Assembly (NCBI GenBank): GCA_033439795.1
Contig: JAUTDP010000006.1
Coordinates: 620,001 to 684,000, forward strand
Length of the DNA stretch: 64,000 nucleotides
Direction: 5' to 3'
Source of the DNA: Sordaria brevicollis
Taxonomy: Eukaryota; Ascomycota; Sordariomycetes; Sordariales; Sordariaceae
Shown here: piece by piece, positions 34,193-44,102 of the stretch
Layout: each line of letters begins with the position of its first letter
Position numbering within the stretch: position 1 is the stretch's first letter
Position numbers and translations under genes: made by a program
The notes under the pieces: model-generated
What the model saw: only the letters and a program-made list of their open reading frames with translations
Told to the model about the DNA's origin: nothing
The model's database searches: none

Positions 34193-35381
34193 GCGCCTCT
34201 CTCTCCTCCCACGTGTACAGCCCATCACCACTCTTCTCGCCCAAGTCGCCGCGGTCGACATACGTCTTCTTCAACCACTCCAGCGGCTTCTCCCCAGACT
34301 TTGCAATCTCCGGTCTCTGCTCGATATAATGCTCCTCTATATTCGCCACGACATCCAGTCCAACCTCATCCATCCTCTCACACGGTCCCTTCTCCGCGTG
34401 AAAGAAATCACGGAAAAGCGCATCGATCTCCGCCGGCTTTCCCACCCCCTCCTGCAGCACAGCCAGGGTCTCGCGCTTACACGCTGCCCAGATGCGATTG
34501 AACATGAACCCCTGGCTTTGCACCCCCGGAGGCACGACCATGGGGGTTAAGCCCATGTTCTTCATCTCCTGCGTCAAAAAGGGAAAGATTCCCTCGTATG
34601 TGTGGGAAGAGGACATCACCTCCACATAAACGTTGCGCGGCGGAATGTAGTAGTGCGTGTTGAGCAACCGACCAGGGTGCTGAAGATGAGACGCCATCTC
34701 CGAAGTCATCAGGCTGCTGCTGTTGGAAGCGATGATGCAGTTTTCGGACAACAAGGGTTCGATTTCGGCCAAGGCGGAGGTCTTGAGGGACAAGTTCTCG
34801 GGGAGACACTCGATTACCATCCATGGACCCTTGTTCTTCCCCGACTCGGTATGAGCATGGCTGAAATCAAGCTTCAACCCGTTGCGCTTACCGGCCGTGG
34901 TCGCCTCGCGGATGTCAGTCGTAAAGTGGACGGGGCCCGGGTGGGTGCCGTGGCTTAGGCAGTATTTGGCGAGGTTGTCGGTGATATACTCGGTACAGGA
35001 GCGGAGCGCGTCCGCGGAAATGTCGTAGACTGTCACCGGCCGGAGCGCGGATGCCCAGACCAGAGCTATCCGGCGCCCGATGTGGCCGGCGCCCATGATC
35101 AGGACGGGCTGTTCCCACATGTCTTTGTCGGTGGGCGGGTGCCATTGGGCGAGGGACCGCGCCACTCTTTCGGGTGCGTGAGAGGTGAAGAGCTGAGTCG
35201 CATGTCGAGAGAAGGGCCTGGGACCGTTGCGCGCTGATCGAAAACGTTTCTGGTGGAAAGCGCTGGAGGTGGATTGCACACGGGCATATGCGCGAAGAGA
35301 GTTGAAGCCGCCTTCCCAACTCTTCGGTAGGTTGGAAGGTCGAGATAGGAAAGGTCGAACTACCAATGATGAAAGAGACAT
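34134..35381 (-). CDS. 3-hydroxyacyl-CoA dehydrogenase family protein, probably mitochondrial, 415 aa
   Basis: A single exon. Residues 1-70 are rich in Arg, Ser and aromatics with almost no acid, fitting a mitochondrial presequence. Residues 91-102 (QPVLIMGAGHIG) begin the Rossmann fold; VIECLPENLSLK at about 189-200 and ASNSSSL match the conserved substrate/NAD-binding stretches; NTHYYIPPRNVYVEV at 241-255 corresponds to the HFFNP-type motif with H243 as likely catalytic base. The C-terminal part (FMFNRIWAACKRE, LGEKSGDGLYTWEE) fits the dimerisation domain, including the usual KxGxGxY end. Such enzymes oxidise L-3-hydroxyacyl-CoA or related hydroxy acids; this member is longer and more divergent than the beta-oxidation enzyme, so the substrate is open. 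A TATA-like site lies about 90 bases upstream. Confidence 0.82.
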   Translation of the reverse strand: MSLSSLVVRPFLSRPSNLPKSWEGGFNSLRAYARVQSTSSAFHQKRFRSARNGPRPFSRHATQLFTSHAPERVARSLAQWHPPTDKDMWEQPVLIMGAGHIGRRIALVWASALRPVTVYDISADALRSCTEYITDNLAKYCLSHGTHPGPVHFTTDIREATTAGKRNGLKLDFSHAHTESGKNKGPWMVIECLPENLSLKTSALAEIEPLLSENCIIASNSSSLMTSEMASHLQHPGRLLNTHYYIPPRNVYVEVMSSSHTYEGIFPFLTQEMKNMGLTPMVVPPGVQSQGFMFNRIWAACKRETLAVLQEGVGKPAEIDALFRDFFHAEKGPCERMDEVGLDVVANIEEHYIEQRPEIAKSGEKPLEWLKKTYVDRGDLGEKSGDGLYTWEEREALKERHKLEKYPEVEEALGA

Positions 35382-35843
35382 GCTGACTTAGGCTGACATT
35401 CACGTTCTGGGTTTGGGTTCTAGGTCAACGAATGGGTTAAACTGGAACTAGAGGTTTGGTCACCTACCTTATATGGCTATCTCGACGTTGATGTTTACCG
35501 GAATCCGTTAGCACACAGGAAGAGCAAACCACAGCAGGATCGCGTTTGCGAAAACAACCAAACGACTTCGTGCATTATCGTCTAGGCGACCATCTGTGCG
35601 TCACTTGGGATGACGGTCACCGCATATTGCAGGACACTTTCTGTTGCTCAGACCTCGGGTTCCTGGCACCTGATGAACCTCGCATTGCCTGGCTTTGCAT
35701 CTTACCAATCTCGTCACTATCATGTAAGGCTGGCTGTGCAGAATACATAACCCCCCAAATTGGATAATTCTATATAACGGTACGTGAGAACTCCTGCCCG
35801 ATCTTGATACCTGCTCAGCTATTAGGTCGATGAAACATCAAGC
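35382..35843. other. Short intergenic region
   Basis: 460 bases between two minus-strand genes: promoter of the dehydrogenase and 3' flank of the next gene. No ORF supported. Confidence 0.5.
35468..35476 (-). promoter_or_regulatory. TATA-like box of the hydroxyacyl-CoA dehydrogenase gene
   Basis: On the minus strand CCATATAAGG lies about 90 bases upstream of the start codon at 35381. Confidence 0.4.
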
Positions 35844-38215
35844 CTAGGCAGCCCGCGCCTTTCCCTTCTTCTTCTTCTTCGATTTCTGTCCTTTTTCCTC
35901 CTTCTCAAGGGCTATGTACTGCCTACGCAACGACACCTCCGGCCTGACATGCGGAACCACAAAATTGATCTCGATACGCGCCCACTCTGTAAAATCCCAC
36001 AACCCAGGAGTGATGAAAAGAACAACCTGTCCACCCTCATCATCATATTGAATGTCTCCCAGATCTCCCGTCGGATTTTCCCTTACCACATACTCATCCC
36101 CAAGATTTCTGGCGTGCATCTTGTCGGCTTCGAAGTGGTCGGATCTCAAATCATCATAATGATCCCGCGGGTCCCGGTATATGAGCGCCCAGTTGCCTGA
36201 TGATCGCAGCATCCTCGAGTTAAAGTCGTTGGCATGGTCGATGATCTGCACGGCGAGGTCCTGCATTTCCAGCTCCCGCTCCGCCCTCTCTTCGTTGAGA
36301 TATCGACCTTCCTCGAGCCCGTCGGCGTCAACATTTTCTCTCAGAAAGTCGAGTACACCACGGCAAAAGACGTGTTCGAATGCACGCACCACCCGGGTCT
36401 GACTTTCTTGCTCGTATATCGCTTTCAAGAACGTCGCCAGACGAGCCCGCAGTTCGCACAGTTCGCTCACGGATTCTGGAAATTCGTCTCCGACGCATGC
36501 TGTTACTAAAGTGTCGATAAAATTTCAAGTCAGCAAAACGGTTCAACAAAACGACCAAAAGACAAAGCAAGAGGAAAAGAAGCACTCACAAGAAGTAACC
36601 CACAACTCAGCCAGCATCTCTCTTCCATGTCCAAACGCAAAGTACTCCGACTCCTGCCTGTTGAAAAAGAACCGATGCAGCCTCCTCCAGATCAACGCCT
36701 CGAGCAACCACCGCGCAAACACCGGTCTTTCCGGCATCCAATACTTCCTCCAAAACGTCGCCAGCTGTTCAAACTCGCCCCTTATCTGGTCAGAATCCAC
36801 CGTCAAATCTGCCATCTTCGCCGCGTCCAGCGGGATCATCGAGACAAGCTTTTGCACCAGATACTTCAAGTGGGCAAAGTCCCGCTTCAGATCTTCCGGA
36901 GCGGTCGGGTCACCATACGGATGGGCCATCGCACGCGTGAAGATGCCCTGCGTGTAGCGCAGGTTGTGATCCCGGGCGTGCTGGAGACGGTCGTTGTAGT
37001 TGGCGCGCAGCTGGGTGAGTCGGGTTCGGAGACGCACTAGTCCTCCCTGGTTTTGGATGTTGGGTCTTTGCTGGTAGAAGTTCTCGGAGACGTCGCTGTC
37101 GTCGGATGAGACGGAGGAGTCGTCCGAGGAGTCGGGGTCGGGGTTGGGGTCACTGCCACCGCCGGCCGCTGCTGCTCCCTCTTCTCCTCCTGCTGCTCCG
37201 GGGACTGCTGCTCCGGGATCGGCCCCTCCTGGTGCGGCTCCTCCTGGTGCTGGTGCTCTTAGTATCCCTAGTCCTTCTAGTACTTGGAGTGCTCCAGGTA
37301 CTGCCAAGGCTTCTATTCCTCTTCTAAATCCTGGTCTTCCTAACTGTCTGAGAGCTCGTGCCACAGCTCCGGCAAGATCTTCGCCCAGAGCATTGAACCT
37401 CTCTCGTCGTTCCTGCCCTTGTCTTTCCTCCTCTTGTCTTTCCTCCTCTTGTCTTTCATCCTCTTGTCTTTCCTCCTCTTGCCTTTCCTCCTCTTGCCTT
37501 TCCTGCTCCCGTCTTTCTTCGTCCTCTCCACCTCCACCGACGTTGTCTTGCTGTTGCTCATCATTGTTGTTAAAATCCACCTGCCTCCTTGCCGGCTCCT
37601 CTATCCCGTTCCTGACCTCAACTTCAGAAACATATTGGCCCCGCCTCTTTTGGCGCTGCCGCCACCTCGCCTGTGCCTCTTCGCCCATCCTACGTATCTC
37701 ACTTTGCTCACGGCGTGCACGGACGATAGAGCTTGTTTGAGAAGAAGGCAAGTTCGGATCCCGTTCGCCGGATGGGGGGTCCCTGTTCCTGGGCCTGGGC
37801 GGCGATGCGCTCTTTCGTGCAATTTCAAAAGCGCTTCCTTCAAGTCGTTTTCTGGGGTTGGGTTGGGCGGATTTGGCGATGGCGTTGTTGCCGAAGTGGG
37901 GAGGCTGAGGGTTTGCTTGAGGACCGGGATCGGAACCGGGGCCGGGATCGATTCTGGCTCTTTTGGCTGGGCGTTGTTGCTGGCCTTCGTTGTCCTCGTC
38001 TTCCTCGGGGTCGTCGTTGTTGTTGTTAGCTTCGTCTTCGTCATCGTCTTGTTCCATTTCGGCCGCATTTCTCTTTTTGCCTCTTGCGGGTCCTGCCTTT
38101 TGGGCTGCTGCGTTCTTCTTAGGAGCAGCCTTCTTGGGAGAAGCTCTCTTCTGGGGAGTGGCAGCAGCCTTTCCTTTCCCCTTTCCCTTGGTTGGCGTAG
38201 CAGCCGGTTGGTCGC

Positions 38216-38249
<34 letters not shown>

Positions 38250-38627
38250 GCCGTCTTCGTCTACACCGTCATCCGCAGCGTTCTTTCCCTTCTTAGCAGC
38301 GGCAGCACCCTTCTTCCCTTTTGCAGGCGTAGCAGCAGCTTTCCCCTTCTTCCCCGTCGCGGGAGTCTTCTTCGTTGCAGCGGCTTTTCCCTTGCCTTTA
38401 CCCTTGGGCGTAGCAGGTCCTTGCCCTTCGTCCTCTTCGTCGTCCGCGTCGTTCTCTGCCTCTTGCTCTGCCTTCTTAGCTGCCCTCTTAGCGGCTGCAT
38501 CCGCCCTCTTGGCTGCTGCCTCTGCCTTCCTTTGGGCTTCAGCTTCCTGTTTGGCTTGTTCTTCAGCTGCTTTGATGGCTTTTGCTTCAGCGAGAGCTTG
38601 TTGCCGTGCGGTGAGTTTGGGCGGCAT
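35844..38627 (-). CDS. Large low-complexity, probably nuclear protein of unknown function, 899 aa
   Basis: Join of 38627-36590 and 36505-35844. The donor is GTGAGT; two acceptors six bases apart (TTTAG and AACAG) are both in frame, so the last exon may start at 36505 or 36499. Residues 1-200 are Lys/Ala/Glu-rich with AATPxKGKGKGKAA-type repeats and a run of about 12 Asp coded by a CAT triplet repeat; basic clusters (KRAAKKAE, PKRKxx-like) suggest a nuclear location. A Glu/Arg/Gln repeat (five copies of about six residues, EERQEE) probably forms a charged helix at about 385-420, then a Gly/Ala/Pro tract. The last 370 residues are globular in composition (RFFFNRQESEYFAFGHGREM, ALIYRDPRDHYDD, LWDFTEWARIEI) and end in poly-Lys. 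No family is recognised. Confidence 0.65.
37418..37505 (-). repeat. Tandem repeat coding Glu/Arg/Gln helix
   Basis: About five copies of an 18-base unit (CTCTTGTCTTTCCTCCTC on + strand), read on the minus strand as GluGluArgGlnGlu-type repeats. Confidence 0.85.
38217..38250 (-). repeat. CAT/GAT triplet repeat coding polyaspartate
   Basis: Eleven or so uninterrupted CAT triplets on the + strand, GAT codons on the minus strand. Confidence 0.93.
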
Positions 38628-40079
38628 TTTGGCGGTTCTTGAATGGTTGATTTAAGAAGGGTAGCTCAATGACTTAAAGTGAGTTGCGACCAGAATGCGC
38701 CAGATGATGCCCGCGAGTCTCAGAAAACTACGACCTGTTGTTCTCTTTCTGATTGGAGTGGGAGTATAAAATGATGGACTTGGAAGAGTTTTCTGAGACT
38801 TCGTTTACCTTCGCGCCGTCTTTGCACTTCTATGGGGGTTTTGGTCAACATTTGCATCGACCCAGCAAACAATGTGCATCCCTTGTTTGACCGTTTGCGG
38901 TTATTCTGTGGTTGCGTTGGCTTTTCCGTTCCTAGCCTTTTCTTTGTATCCCTGGCTAGTGCCGTCTTTGAACTCCCAGAGCTAGGTATCATGACTATTC
39001 TGAGCAATGTGCCGCATCTGGGTCTGCTTGCTTTGTTGCTTGGTGCTTTTCTTTGTCTAGCTACCTAGTTGCAGCTATAACAATGAAGAGAGCAAGGGAC
39101 CAGTGGCCTTTGTCAGTGCAACCCATTGCCGGCGGTCTAGTCCACAAACAATTTCACAATTAATGATCTCCCTTTGGCCCCAATTACCTCGGCATTGCCA
39201 TTTAGTCGCGGGATTGTCATGAGGCTGGCGGCAGTGCCGTTGTGTGTTAACATTCGACACTCGCGATGTTCTCGAGCAGGAATATTATGGAGCCGACGGA
39301 TTTCCTATGTTAGAAATGTTACATGCTTGTCGGTCTAAACGATATATGCATATTGGGCATAGAGTAGGTGTTAAAGAAGTCCTTATTTGCAGTGGGAAAA
39401 CATCGGCCAACTCGTGCAATTGATGGTGCCTTCCAAAATCCCAAGAGAAGTCGAACACACTTCTTGCAACCATTGCACCACATCTTTCATCGACAAATGC
39501 TCTCGATTGACCAAAGGCAGATCTTTGCTCTTCCAGTGTTCATTTCCAACTGCTTTCCGATATTTTGCATCATAGCGTTGCCTACGCGTGGTTACACTCG
39601 GCGTGTTGTACGGATATAGTCGAAGGCGAGCGGGAAAGTCTCAGATTCGAAGATGTAAAGATGCGCGAGTCTTAATCCCGGCCAATGATGGTTCGAAACG
39701 TTTCTAGGCAACGACATTTTGTTCTTCAACATGGCAGGTGTCGTTCATAGTTGATCCTTCCTCGGACGTTCAGCCCCGCCACTACCGTCACATCCGGATG
39801 GGACACTCTGCGAACATAGATCCGAGTATGGGGGACCATCCAATATTTGGCTTCGGTTCGTAGTAATCATCTTCCTACTGACGCTTCCACCAATCAGCTT
39901 TGCTGACGGGTGTATATAAGGGGTTACTCGTCATGGCCGACCATTACTCATCTCCTCCGACGTTACATTATTCCGGACTGAAAGTAAACATACAAAAGGG
40001 GCAAGCTCACGCCTTCTTGGCTTCCTTTAAAAGCAAATGAGTAACAAGTTCACTTCAACGTTTCAACACACAGCCAAAG
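38628..40079. promoter_or_regulatory. Divergent promoter region, with TATA box for neg-1
   Basis: 1.45 kb between divergent starts. TATATAAG at 39913-39920 is a good TATA box about 165 bases before the neg-1 ATG, and the sequence in between reads like a leader. A second TATAAA at 38766 has no matched gene. No coding region supported. Confidence 0.55.
39913..39920 (+). promoter_or_regulatory. TATA box of neg-1
   Basis: TATATAAG, 160 bases before the start codon, followed by a leader without ATG-rich clutter. A strong TATA box fits an inducible secreted enzyme. Confidence 0.6.
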
Positions 40080-41528
40080 ATGTATATCCCTGTGATCACT
40101 CTCCTCATAGCCCCAGGGCTAGTCACGGCCGCTATCCAACCCCAGGCCTATGCCTCATCAGCTGATGGCCGATACAAGCTCTCCTCCTACAGCGCTCCGG
40201 TCCGGGGCACCGGCACTCCAGGGTCCAACTCAACATGGAAGCTTACCATAGATGACACCCCTTTCGGCCGGAAGCAAACCATCAAAGGGTTCGGTGCCGC
40301 TGTCACCGATTCCACCGTCGCCGTCTTCAACGCTCTTCCCTCCTCCCAACGCACCGCCCTGCTCAACACCCTCATGACTTCTGCTGGTGCCAACTTCGCC
40401 ATGGTGCGCCACACCATCGCCTCCTCCGACATGTCCGCCAACCCAGCCTACTCCTATGACGACTCCACCACCAACGGCGTCAACGACCTCTCCCTAGTAA
40501 ACTTCAACCTCGGCGACCGCGGCTCTGCCATGGCCTCTCTCCTCGCCGAAATGCGCCGTCTCCAGCCCGGACTCACCATCATCGGCTCCCCGTGGAGTCC
40601 ACCAGGATGGATGAAGCTCAACCGCGTGATCCAAGGAACCACAGTAAACAATAACCTCGACCATGCCTACGTCTCCCAATTCGCGCAGTACTTTGTCAAG
40701 TACCTCCAGGCTTACCAGTCCCGCGGAGCGAAGATCGACGCTATCACCATTCAGAACGAACCGCTTAATTCTAGGGCGCAGATGCCAACTATGTACATCT
40801 ACGCTGACGAAGCGGGAGATCTGATCCAGAATAACATCGGTCCTGCATTGCGCAACGCAGGTTTGGATACTAAGATTTGGGCGTATGATCATAACACTGA
40901 CCAACCTTCTTACCCGGCTACCGTCCTCTCGAGGGCAGGTGGTTATGTACCGGCGGTGGCATGGCACTGCTACGCTAACCCTTTGGACTGGTCCGTCTTG
41001 ACGAACTTCCATAACGCCCATCCGAACGTGGAGCAGTACATGACCGAGTGCTGGACTTCGGCTAGGCAGCCTACCCCTTGGCACTGGGCAGCGAGTTTCA
41101 CCATGGGACCGCTGCAGAACTGGGCGAGCGGAGTGACCGCTTGGGTACTGGGGACGGACACGAATGACGGGCCGCACTTGACGGGGAGTGATGCGTGTGA
41201 TAAGTGCACGGGACTGGTGACGGTGGATACGGCGGCAGGGACGTATAATTTGCGAGGGGATTACTACATGATGGCGCAGTTCTCCAGGTTCATGAGGAAG
41301 GGCGCGGTGGTGATGAGTGGCACGGGCAGCTGGACGTATGGAGATGGGAGCGGGTTGGAAAGCGTGGCGGCGACAAATGCGGATGATGGGAGCAGGACGG
41401 TGGTGATTGAGAATAAGTTCGGGAACGAGATTTATGTAACTGTTGAGGCAAAGAGCGGGGAGGTCTGGAGCGGGTTGGTGTATAGGAACTCGGTGGTCAC
41501 TTGGGTTTTGCCGGCTGTCGGGCAGTAA
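40080..41528 (+). CDS. neg-1: Secreted GH30 endo-beta-1,6-glucanase, 482 aa
   Basis: A single exon with an N-terminal signal peptide (MYIPVITLLIAPGLVTAA). The rest is a GH30 (beta/alpha)8 barrel with its side beta-domain: KGFGAAVTDST near residue 68, GSPWSPPGWMK, then the acid/base Glu227 in TIQNEP and the nucleophile Glu323 in YMTECW. A C-terminal beta-rich part (TVVIENKFGNEIYVTVEAKS) completes the domain. The enzyme cuts beta-1,6-linked glucan such as pustulan and fungal wall glucan, for nutrition or wall remodelling. The sequence agrees very closely with my memory of N. crassa Neg1 and is of equal length, with scattered substitutions, indicating a related species or divergent strain. TATA box at 39913. 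The surrounding DNA has no other wall genes. Confidence 0.93.
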   Translation: MYIPVITLLIAPGLVTAAIQPQAYASSADGRYKLSSYSAPVRGTGTPGSNSTWKLTIDDTPFGRKQTIKGFGAAVTDSTVAVFNALPSSQRTALLNTLMTSAGANFAMVRHTIASSDMSANPAYSYDDSTTNGVNDLSLVNFNLGDRGSAMASLLAEMRRLQPGLTIIGSPWSPPGWMKLNRVIQGTTVNNNLDHAYVSQFAQYFVKYLQAYQSRGAKIDAITIQNEPLNSRAQMPTMYIYADEAGDLIQNNIGPALRNAGLDTKIWAYDHNTDQPSYPATVLSRAGGYVPAVAWHCYANPLDWSVLTNFHNAHPNVEQYMTECWTSARQPTPWHWAASFTMGPLQNWASGVTAWVLGTDTNDGPHLTGSDACDKCTGLVTVDTAAGTYNLRGDYYMMAQFSRFMRKGAVVMSGTGSWTYGDGSGLESVAATNADDGSRTVVIENKFGNEIYVTVEAKSGEVWSGLVYRNSVVTWVLPAVGQ

Positions 41529-41904
41529 AGACGAAGATACGCACTGCACTGGAGATAAGGGAGTCACGAAGTTCTATTCTGTTGCTATCTGCAAATTCGA
41601 ATTCTTTTGATCAAACCTCATATGAACTCCTAAGTTACTCATGCGCCCCTTCAGGCCACCGTTCGTATGAGCGATTCCATGTTGAAGTTGACCAATACCT
41701 AGGTAGAAGCACCATGTTCCATCAAAAGTTCCATCTCAAAGTAAAATCGAGTGCTGGTTATGCTTCGATGCCATGCCTCCTAAGCTTCATATGCTGAAAG
41801 CTTAACAATTTCCCATGGCAAAAAACCTGAGAGGAAGAGGTACATAGACATGACCCCAGCTTTCAATCATCTCTTGAAGGACGTTATAGAGCTTGCAGAT
41901 GTTG
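41529..41904. other. Convergent intergenic region (3' flanks)
   Basis: 375 bases between the stops of neg-1 (+) and the Hsp70-like gene (-). Nothing seen. Confidence 0.5.
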
Positions 41905-44102
41905 CTAGTCGGTGCTGTAATCGATGCTCACGTTCTTTGAACCCTGTCTCTTTCCGTTGTGGTAGATAGCAAAGTCGACGGATTCCCCTGCGCAGGTCAT
42001 ATGGTATTCGTAATTAAGCTTGTGGTAAATCTTTCCCAAAGGGTTCGTGTAAAGCGGCAGCGAGGGGACAACAATCGCAGTCTCCCATTTGACGGAGCAA
42101 AGTTTCTTGACACTGGAACTCATTCTGGTCGGGGGGGGGAAACTCGGAAGTCTGGTAGATATTGGCAGGTCTCACCGTGACAGTGGTTTCGCTAGTGTCG
42201 TAATGGTGAACAACTGTCTCGATAATGGGCTCTTTGGCGGAAGTGTCATCTCCCTGTTAATCTGTTAACATCGGTCTTGCTGAATCCTGGATACCATCTT
42301 ACGCACCTCTCGCAAAAGCCAAAACATTTGGTTTTTGGCTCTGTGAAGCTGAGAGATATCGTCCCACTCCTTATCACTCCACAAATGCTTGGAGGCGTCC
42401 CAGACCGGTCGCAGACAAACTCCGTAACTCGCACGCGCAATTCTTGTCCGGATTTGGACCGAGAGCTTTCCGAGACCTTGCATAGTAGCTGCGTGGATGA
42501 CTGCACCCCGACAAATTGCGGTCCATCTAGATGGAAGGGAAGAGGATTTGGTTAACGACAATAGTTAAGAGTAGAAGAACGGGCAGGAAGGGGGAGTTAC
42601 TTACGGGGCGGCCCCTCGTGACTGCAGGATCTCAATATCGTCGCCGAAATTATCTTTCACCATCTGGAAAAGATACCTGCAGCGACCAAATCCCCCGACC
42701 ATGACCACGTACTATAAAGAGGCTTTTGTCAGCAGAAGTACTCTCGTCTTCACCGGGGCGAATTTTACAACCTTCGGGTTCGCTCCGGTCTTTTTCTTAA
42801 CTGCGATGATCTGACCATCGATAAGATTTGTGATCTTCTCGATAATAGGGTCGAAAACCCCCTTCACTTCTTTGCCAGTGATCTCCAACTTCGGCGTAGA
42901 AGCGGCTGACCCGCGTCGCTCTTTCGCGGTCATGCACTCCCAGGGCATATTGATGGACCAGCCTCTGCTGGCCCGGTTCATATCAAACTGTTGCTTGATT
43001 CCGGTCTCCCATTCATCATGGAGAAGCCGGTAGCGGCTTATGGCTTCCATAGCTTCCCATTTCTTCTTGGGGAACTTCGACTTCAAAAGTTCGCTGAAGG
43101 CCTCGTCCACAAAAACCGCACCGCAAAGTCCGCCTTTAAACGATAGAGTTAGCATTATTGATAAGGCCAAATGGTATGACACGGGACATTGCTTACCGGT
43201 TCCCTTGACACACTCCTTGATAATCAAAGGGTTCGTGCTGGTACATTGGTACGAGATCAGGTCCGAGGTCCCTGTTTTTGCGTTCGATGAGTTTGTCTTC
43301 TCGGTTATTCTTTCCCACAGCCCAGGTACCGAATGGTTCAAGGCTTACCTCCGCCGCAGTCGGCCACGACAAATGTGTCTCCTGCCTGTTCAAAAACAAA
43401 CGTTAGTAGCGAAATCAAGTGCCGGACAAGTGCATGTATTGTTACCTTAACGTCAAACCTATCCTCCATCTCCTCGAGTGTAGCCAGCGCGGCCGCTTCA
43501 GGTTCTGAGACAAAGGTGAGCTGAGTTTCACCGGCAATTCGTTTCCCAAGGATACCGGCTGCTCTTGCGGCTTCCCTCATCCTGTTCTGTGCGTAACTGG
43601 GCCAGATAGCTGGCAGTGTCATAACAACATGAAAGCTAGAATAGTTCATCATGTTTCTGCCAATAGTTTCAGTAATACGCTGTATGGAATGGTTCCACAA
43701 ATGACGAAGGAAGACAGAGATCGCCTCCTCGGCGGTTTTATTGTGTTTCTCAAGGTAAAGTCGAGCTTCCTTGAGTTTGTTAGAATCTCTGATATCGTCA
43801 GGCAGGTCCTCGCTATCAAGGAGGAGAAGCTTGAACCATTTCAATTGCTCCTTCTCGCTCGGGATAGCATAGCCCCAAACCAACTCATTCTGGGGGCCGT
43901 ATGAGATCGCCGTTGGCGCTTTCTCCTCATCGGAGTTTGAGTGTAGGTCCGAGTCCCAGCTGGTGATGATTTCCATCCTGTCGATCTTGTTGGAATAAGT
44001 GTAGGCGACTCCGGAAAATGTCGTGCCAAAGTCGATGCCGATGATGACTTGATTTGCGGAAGCGTCGCGGTCTCCCTTACCGCTGCTTGTATGCGAAGAC
44101 AT
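41905..44102 (-). pseudogene. Divergent Hsp70-like ATPase with an apparent frameshift (about 607 aa if continuous)
   Basis: Seven exons: 44102-43446, 43385-43349, 43271-43197, 43133-42754, 42711-42605, 42526-42307 and 42253-41905. Six junctions keep frame and have good splice sites. Residues 21-34 (IGIDFGTTFSGVAY) are the phosphate-1 loop; the phosphate-2 loop VADCGGGTSD near 226-235 is assembled from exons 2 and 3, of 37 and 75 nt; the adenosine motif VVMVGGFGRCRYLF is near 385. The last exon reads GDDTSAKEPIIETVVHHYD, then meets a C9 run (G9 at 42131-42139 on +), after which the conserved tail (KIYHKLNYEYHM, YHNGKRQG) is in another frame; one base fewer in the run would join them. It may be a sequencing error, a recent null allele, or hidden splicing using the tandem acceptor 8 bases upstream. 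Such ATPases resemble HspA12-type proteins rather than true chaperones and lack a substrate domain. Confidence 0.7.

Noticed and set aside
37419..38642. 407-codon plus-strand ORF
   Set aside because: It is the antisense shadow of the low-complexity 899-aa gene; its Leu/Ser/Val runs mirror the Glu/Asp/Lys repeats of the real frame.
40494..41567. 357-codon minus-strand ORF over neg-1
   Set aside because: Antisense shadow of the strongly conserved glucanase gene.
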